Assembly (NCBI RefSeq): GCF_001517545.1
Contig: NZ_FBYA01000001.1
Coordinates: 187,181-251,180 of the forward strand
Direction of reading: 5' to 3'
DNA: 64,000 nucleotides
Origin: Limnohabitans sp. Rim47
GTDB taxonomy: Bacteria > Pseudomonadota > Gammaproteobacteria > Burkholderiales > Burkholderiaceae_C
The notes beneath the pieces are model-generated. The model made no database searches, had not been told where the DNA came from, and was given only the letters and a program-made list of their open reading frames with translations. Below are positions 60,267-64,000 of this stretch, piece by piece (positions within the stretch are counted from its first letter, which is position 1; every line of letters begins with the position of its first letter). Both the position numbers and the translations under genes were made by a program.

Positions 60267-61747
60267 CAAGGCATCCGTGCCATGACTTCGGCTACCGCAG
60301 CCGTGAGTTTTTTGGCGTAGGGCACATGCAAAAACTCGTTCGGTCCGTGCGCGTTGCTCTTGGGGCCGAGCACGCCGCAAACCATCATTTGCGCCTTGGG
60401 AAAACCGGCGCTCAGCATGTTCATGAGTGGGATGGTGCCGCCTTGGCCGATGTAGCCCACCGGGGCACCAAAGTGCGCCTGACTTGACCGGTTGAGCGCT
60501 TGCTCGAACCACGGCAAGGTGTCGGGCGCATTCCAACCGGTGGCGCCGCCGCCCGCCTCAAAGGTGACCTTGGCTTGGTAGGGGGCGTTGTCTTCGAGCA
60601 AGGCTTTCATCTCGGCCACGGCCTGCGCGGCGTCCACCAACGGAGGCAGGCGCAGGCTGAGCTTGAAGGCGGTGTAAGGCCGCAGCACATTGCCCGCGTC
60701 TTTGAGGGCCGGAAAGCCGTCGGCACCGGTCACGCTCAAGGTGGGGGTCCAGGTGCGGTTGAGCAAGGCCTGTGTCGGGTCGGTCGTGGTGGGCAGTGCA
60801 AAGCTGGTGGAGCCGCCGCAGTCGTAGTGCGCCCAGGGAAAGCGCTTGTACACCTCATCACCCAATATGGCGGCGGTGGCTTGGGCTTGTGCCAGCCGCT
60901 CAGCGGGCACTTCGCAATGGAAGCTGGCCGGCAACAGCCGCCCGGTGGTGCTGTCTTCTAGCCGGTCGAGCACTTGGCGCATGATGCGAAAGCTCGATGG
61001 CACCAGGCCCGAGGCGTCGCCCGAGTGGATGCCCTCGGTGAGAATTTGCACCTTGAGCGTGCCGCTGGCCATGCCGCGCAGGCTGGTGGTCAACCACAGC
61101 TGGTCGTAGTTGCCAGCGCCGCTGTCCAGGCAAATCACCAGACCGACATCGCCCAATCGGGTGCGCAGCGCGTCTACATAAGGCAGCAGGTCGTACGAGC
61201 CCGATTCTTCGCAGGTCTCAATCAGGCCCACGATGCGCGGGTGCGGTGTCTTTTGGCTCTTGAGCGCTTGCACCGCTGCGATGCTGGCGTAGACCGCATA
61301 GCCATCATCGGCGCCGCCGCGACCATACAGCTTGCCGTCTTCGTAAACTGGGGTCCAAGGGCCAAGGTCATTGCGCCAGCCATTGAACTCGGGCTGCTTG
61401 TCCAGGTGGCCATACATCAGCACCGTTTGGCCCGAACCATCGCTGGCCGCACGCGTGGCGGCCACCTCAAAAAACAGGACCGGTGTGCGCCCCGGCAGTT
61501 GGATGATTTCGAGCGTCAGTCCGTCTACTTTTTGCGCTTCGACCCATTGCGCGGCCCGGTGCAATACGGTGGTGATGTGGCCGTTGGCGGCCCAGGCGGC
61601 ATCGAATGCCGGTGACTTGGCCGGGATCTCGATGTATGTTTTCAGCTCGGGCAAGATGCGGCTGTCCCAAGTCTGGGTGACTTCACTCAAGGCGCGGGCG
61701 CTGTCGAGCAGCTCAGCGGGTATTTCGCGGTGCAAGGGGGCGTTCAT
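60266..61747 (-). CDS. M20 family metallopeptidase
   Basis: A 493-residue zinc dipeptidase-like enzyme. VLMYGHLDKQPE (His ligand and catalytic Asp), YGRGGADDGYAVYA (bridging Asp), LIETCEESGS (catalytic Glu and ligand Glu) and the dimerisation domain with TEGIHSGDASGL are in family order. Relatives cleave small peptides or acylated amino acids. The ATG at 61747 begins the protein; a 73-residue upstream extension is ignored. It is divergent from the LytTR gene across about 300 bp in which I see no other gene. Confidence 0.92.
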   Translation of the reverse strand: MNAPLHREIPAELLDSARALSEVTQTWDSRILPELKTYIEIPAKSPAFDAAWAANGHITTVLHRAAQWVEAQKVDGLTLEIIQLPGRTPVLFFEVAATRAASDGSGQTVLMYGHLDKQPEFNGWRNDLGPWTPVYEDGKLYGRGGADDGYAVYASIAAVQALKSQKTPHPRIVGLIETCEESGSYDLLPYVDALRTRLGDVGLVICLDSGAGNYDQLWLTTSLRGMASGTLKVQILTEGIHSGDASGLVPSSFRIMRQVLDRLEDSTTGRLLPASFHCEVPAERLAQAQATAAILGDEVYKRFPWAHYDCGGSTSFALPTTTDPTQALLNRTWTPTLSVTGADGFPALKDAGNVLRPYTAFKLSLRLPPLVDAAQAVAEMKALLEDNAPYQAKVTFEAGGGATGWNAPDTLPWFEQALNRSSQAHFGAPVGYIGQGGTIPLMNMLSAGFPKAQMMVCGVLGPKSNAHGPNEFLHVPYAKKLTAAVAEVMARMP

Positions 61748-62044
61748 GGGCAAACTCCGGAAAAAGGCAACAACAAGACCAATGACTGTAGCGGTTTTGC
61801 GATGGGCGCTGGGTGTGACCGCTGGTCTGCGCGTGGGTGCCGTACAGACTGCAGGTGTACTGGACGGTTGACCACGGCAGGTGCGGTATCGGTGGCAGAA
61901 TGGGCCCGCTTTGAAAATGGTTTTAGCAATTTCTTCGCTTGTGGCGACGCAGACTTGCCAAATCATTTCTGAGGCGCCCTAAACATCAGTGCATCCCAAG
62001 AGGTGCACAAGAGGGCCCACTTGGCACAGTGCCCAGGAGACAAA

Positions 62045-62791
62045 ATGACGGATTCCAAGACCGCACCCAACCCGGGCCTGTACTTGTTTGAAAAGTTCGA
62101 GGCGGGGGTGATCCATTTGGATGCCCAGCGCAACGTGCTGGCCATGAACGACTACGCGCGGCGCGTCTTGCCTGTGGACGAGAAACAGCCGTTTGGCAAA
62201 CTCGTCACGTCTTTTCATCCCGAGCGCTCCAAACCCAAAGTCAAGTTTTTGCTGGACGAGGCCTCGGGCTGCCCTATGGCCAATGCGGTGCCGATGACCA
62301 TGATCATCAACATCCCCGAGCAGGTCTTGCTCATCAAGGTCAGCCGCCTGGGCAATGCCACGGGAGAGACCACGGGCTTTGCCTTGGTGTTCTATGACGT
62401 CACGCAAGTGGTTGGGCAAGAGCAGCCCCTTGTCGAACCGCCTGCCAGAAACATGCGTTTGTCGCGCATCCCGATGGTGGCCAACCAGAAAGTGGCTTTT
62501 GTGGACACCCGCGACGTGCTCAGTCTGGAGTCGCAGGCGCACTACACCCGTGTGCTCACCCGGGAGGGCTACCATTTTTGCAACCTGAGCATTGGTGATC
62601 TGGAACTGAGGCTGGACCCTGCACAGTTCATGCGCGTGCACAGGTGCTTCATCGTCAATTTGCAGGCGGTGCATGAGCTGGGCCGTGAAGGCAGCAAAAC
62701 CCACGTTGTGCTGAAGGGCAAAAACACCCAGCAGGTGCCGGTGTCGCGGGGTGTGGTGTCTCGCTTGCGTGAGGCGTTGGGTCTCGGCTGA
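62045..62791 (+). CDS. PAS-LytTR transcriptional regulator, probable cox regulator
   Basis: A 248-residue protein. The N-terminal PAS-like domain is about residues 10-125 (GLYLFEKFEAGVIHLDAQRN, then GFALVFYDVTQ). The C-terminal LytTR DNA-binding domain is about 145-245 (SRIPMVANQKVAFVDTRDVL, then FMRVHRCFIVNLQAV and GRE). Such regulators are found next to aerobic CO-dehydrogenase genes, and this one immediately precedes the cox-type genes. Direct repeats in the 268-bp gap are spaced as LytTR sites are. It is preceded by AGGAG. The signal sensed by the PAS domain is unknown. Confidence 0.88.
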   Translation: MTDSKTAPNPGLYLFEKFEAGVIHLDAQRNVLAMNDYARRVLPVDEKQPFGKLVTSFHPERSKPKVKFLLDEASGCPMANAVPMTMIINIPEQVLLIKVSRLGNATGETTGFALVFYDVTQVVGQEQPLVEPPARNMRLSRIPMVANQKVAFVDTRDVLSLESQAHYTRVLTREGYHFCNLSIGDLELRLDPAQFMRVHRCFIVNLQAVHELGREGSKTHVVLKGKNTQQVPVSRGVVSRLREALGLG

Positions 62792-62917
62792 TTCCTGCGG
62801 GGCCTTTTTGTCTGAACGCCTGCTGAGCGCCAGTGGGCCCGCTTTTTCAAGGGTATTCCCGATGCATTTTTGCCCCTAGGACATTCCCTGATTGAAAGAA
62901 TCAAAAAGTCTGACCAA

Positions 62918-62950
62918 TGCGTTTCGTGCTCGATAAAGTGCATTTCGTGC
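62918..62950 (+). promoter_or_regulatory. Direct repeat TGCRTTTCGTGC, likely LytTR-binding site
   Basis: TGCGTTTCGTGC (62918-62929) and TGCATTTCGTGC (62939-62950) match at 11 of 12 bases and start 21 bp apart, two helical turns. LytTR proteins typically bind such direct repeats. Located 111 bp before the coxM-like ATG. Confidence 0.7.
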
Positions 62951-63060
62951 AATAAATCGACCAAAGAGTGACGTATTTGAATAAAACCTGACTATTGAGT
63001 AGGAAAAGGGCTCTCGCCAATACTGAGCTTCTGTTTTCCAACAAAACTCAGGAGACCTTG

Positions 63061-63924
63061 ATGATTCCACCGCGTTTTGAATACCACGCGCCCAAAACCG
63101 TCGGCGAGGCTGTAGCCTTGCTTGGCCAATTGGGCTCAGACGCCAAGCTGCTGGCGGGCGGCCACAGTCTGTTGCCGATGATGAAGCTGCGATTTGCGCA
63201 GCCCGAGCACCTGATCGACATCAACCGCATTCCTGAACTCAAGGGCATTCGTGAAGAGGGCAACACCGTGGTCATTGGGGCCATGACGGTGGAGAACGAC
63301 CTGATCACCTCGCCCATCTTGCAGGCCAAAGTGCCCTTGTTGTGCGAAGCCGCCAAGCTGATCGCCGACCCCCAAGTGCGCAACCGCGGCACGATTGGCG
63401 GTGACATCGCCCACGGCGATCCCGGCAACGATCACCCTGCCTTGTCCATCGTGATCGATGCTTCATTTGTGTTGGAAGGCCCGAATGGCCGCAGAACCGT
63501 GGCCGCTGACGGATTTTTCCTGGGCACTTACATGACGTTGCTCGAAGAAAACGAAGTCATGTGCGAGATCCGTGTGCCCGCCTTCGCGCCCGGCACAGGA
63601 TCGGCCTACGAAAAACTCAAGCGCAAGACCGGTGACTGGGCCACGGCCGGTTGTGCCGTGGTCATCCGCAAAAGCGGCGACCAGGTCAGCCATGTGCGCA
63701 TTGCACTGACCAACGTGGCCCCGACGGCTTTGCGTGCCGAGGCTGCCGAAGCCGCTTTGCTGAACAAGCCCTTCAACGCCGCCAATGTGCAAGCCGCAGT
63801 GGACGCTGCGATCGCAATTTGCGACCCGGCCGAAGACCTGCGTGGCGACATTGAATACAAAACCGCCATGGCCGGAGAAATGGTCAAGCGCGCCTTGAAC
63901 AAAGCCTGGTCGCGCTGCGCATAA
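63061..63924 (+). CDS. coxM: CO dehydrogenase-type FAD subunit (CoxM/CutM)
   Basis: A 287-residue flavoprotein subunit of the molybdenum hydroxylase family. Both FAD motifs are at the positions known from Oligotropha CoxM: AGGHSLLPM from residue 32 and TIGGDIAHGD from 111. It passes electrons from the FeS subunit to the quinone pool in the three-subunit enzyme. ATG 63061 follows CAGGAGACC. The gene for the small FeS subunit begins 15 bp after the stop. The family also includes aldehyde and xanthine oxidases; the regulator and gene order favour CO dehydrogenase, but the large subunit is outside the window. Confidence 0.85.
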   Translation: MIPPRFEYHAPKTVGEAVALLGQLGSDAKLLAGGHSLLPMMKLRFAQPEHLIDINRIPELKGIREEGNTVVIGAMTVENDLITSPILQAKVPLLCEAAKLIADPQVRNRGTIGGDIAHGDPGNDHPALSIVIDASFVLEGPNGRRTVAADGFFLGTYMTLLEENEVMCEIRVPAFAPGTGSAYEKLKRKTGDWATAGCAVVIRKSGDQVSHVRIALTNVAPTALRAEAAEAALLNKPFNAANVQAAVDAAIAICDPAEDLRGDIEYKTAMAGEMVKRALNKAWSRCA

Positions 63925-63939
63925 ACAAAGGAGAACAAC

Positions 63940-64000
63940 ATGTCCAAAAAACTCGTCACTGTTTCCATCAATGGCAAAAAAGAAGAAAAAGCCGTTGAAC
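63940..64000 (+). CDS. coxS: 2Fe-2S subunit of CO dehydrogenase-type enzyme, 3'-truncated
   Basis: Only the first 20 codons are in the window: MSKKLVTVSINGKKEEKAVE, which is the usual beginning of the ferredoxin-like small subunit (VTVSINGK). GGAGAAC precedes the ATG. Together with coxM it gives the M-S-(L) order of aerobic CO dehydrogenase operons. The rest is cut off. Confidence 0.8.
   Translation, partial: MSKKLVTVSINGKKEEKAVE

Overview
This window reads as the chromosome of a betaproteobacterium of the order Burkholderiales, most likely family Comamonadaceae (Limnohabitans / Rhodoferax / Polaromonas-like freshwater bacteria). The grounds are moderately high GC, very short gaps between genes, the recA-recX, lptD-surA-rsmA and aotJQMOP arrangements, and a short GC-rich palindromic element of a type I recall from that family. 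Both edges cut genes: purB at the left and a cox small-subunit gene at the right. I saw no rRNA, tRNA, insertion sequence, prophage or CRISPR array.

Layout. 1-5.4 kb: purB (partial), yaeQ, a DUF3717/DUF1289 protein, a TerC-family membrane protein behind a strong yybP-ykoY (Mn2+) riboswitch, the periplasmic protease bepA, and moaC. 5.5-7.3 kb: a class II aldolase divergent from an orphan Bug/TctC-type solute receptor. 7.3-10.1 kb: a type IV pilin with a membrane glycan ligase beside it, then a second TerC gene. 10.3-13.5 kb: sucCD and argC. 13.6-18.1 kb: recX-recA, a MarR regulator and a two-component pair. 18.1-24.4 kb: a GST, a small membrane protein, birA, a SET-domain methyltransferase with a lysine-rich tail, topoisomerase III with a C-terminal SWIB domain, and a secreted Gly-rich/coiled-coil protein.

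24.4-31.2 kb: an acyl-CoA synthetase, PutA (which carries an in-frame palindromic repeat), its divergent Lrp-type regulator, and a DCC-family protein. 31.2-36.8 kb: an aotJQMOP-type basic amino-acid ABC operon followed 37 bp later by a leucine-rich-repeat protein kinase. 37-45 kb: two GAPDH paralogues in direct orientation, enclosing an ATP-grasp-like gene and a GMC oxidoreductase, then transketolase. 45-51.4 kb: murU-like, pepP, a MOSC protein, maeB, and a secreted guanyl RNase with a barstar-type inhibitor. 51.7-58.1 kb: lptD-surA-rsmA, divergent from amgK-rsmE. 58.3-64 kb: an MFS transporter, a lipase-like hydrolase, an M20 peptidase, a PAS-LytTR regulator, and the start of an aerobic CO-dehydrogenase-type operon.

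The window is mostly housekeeping. The parts most worth a second look are: the LRR kinase at the end of the amino-acid transporter operon; the SET / SWIB-topoisomerase pair with histone-H1-like tails; the ATP-grasp/GMC module between duplicated gap genes that share a palindromic upstream motif; the palindromic element inside putA; the direct repeats 5' of the cox operon that look like a LytTR site; and the secreted RNase-barstar pair.
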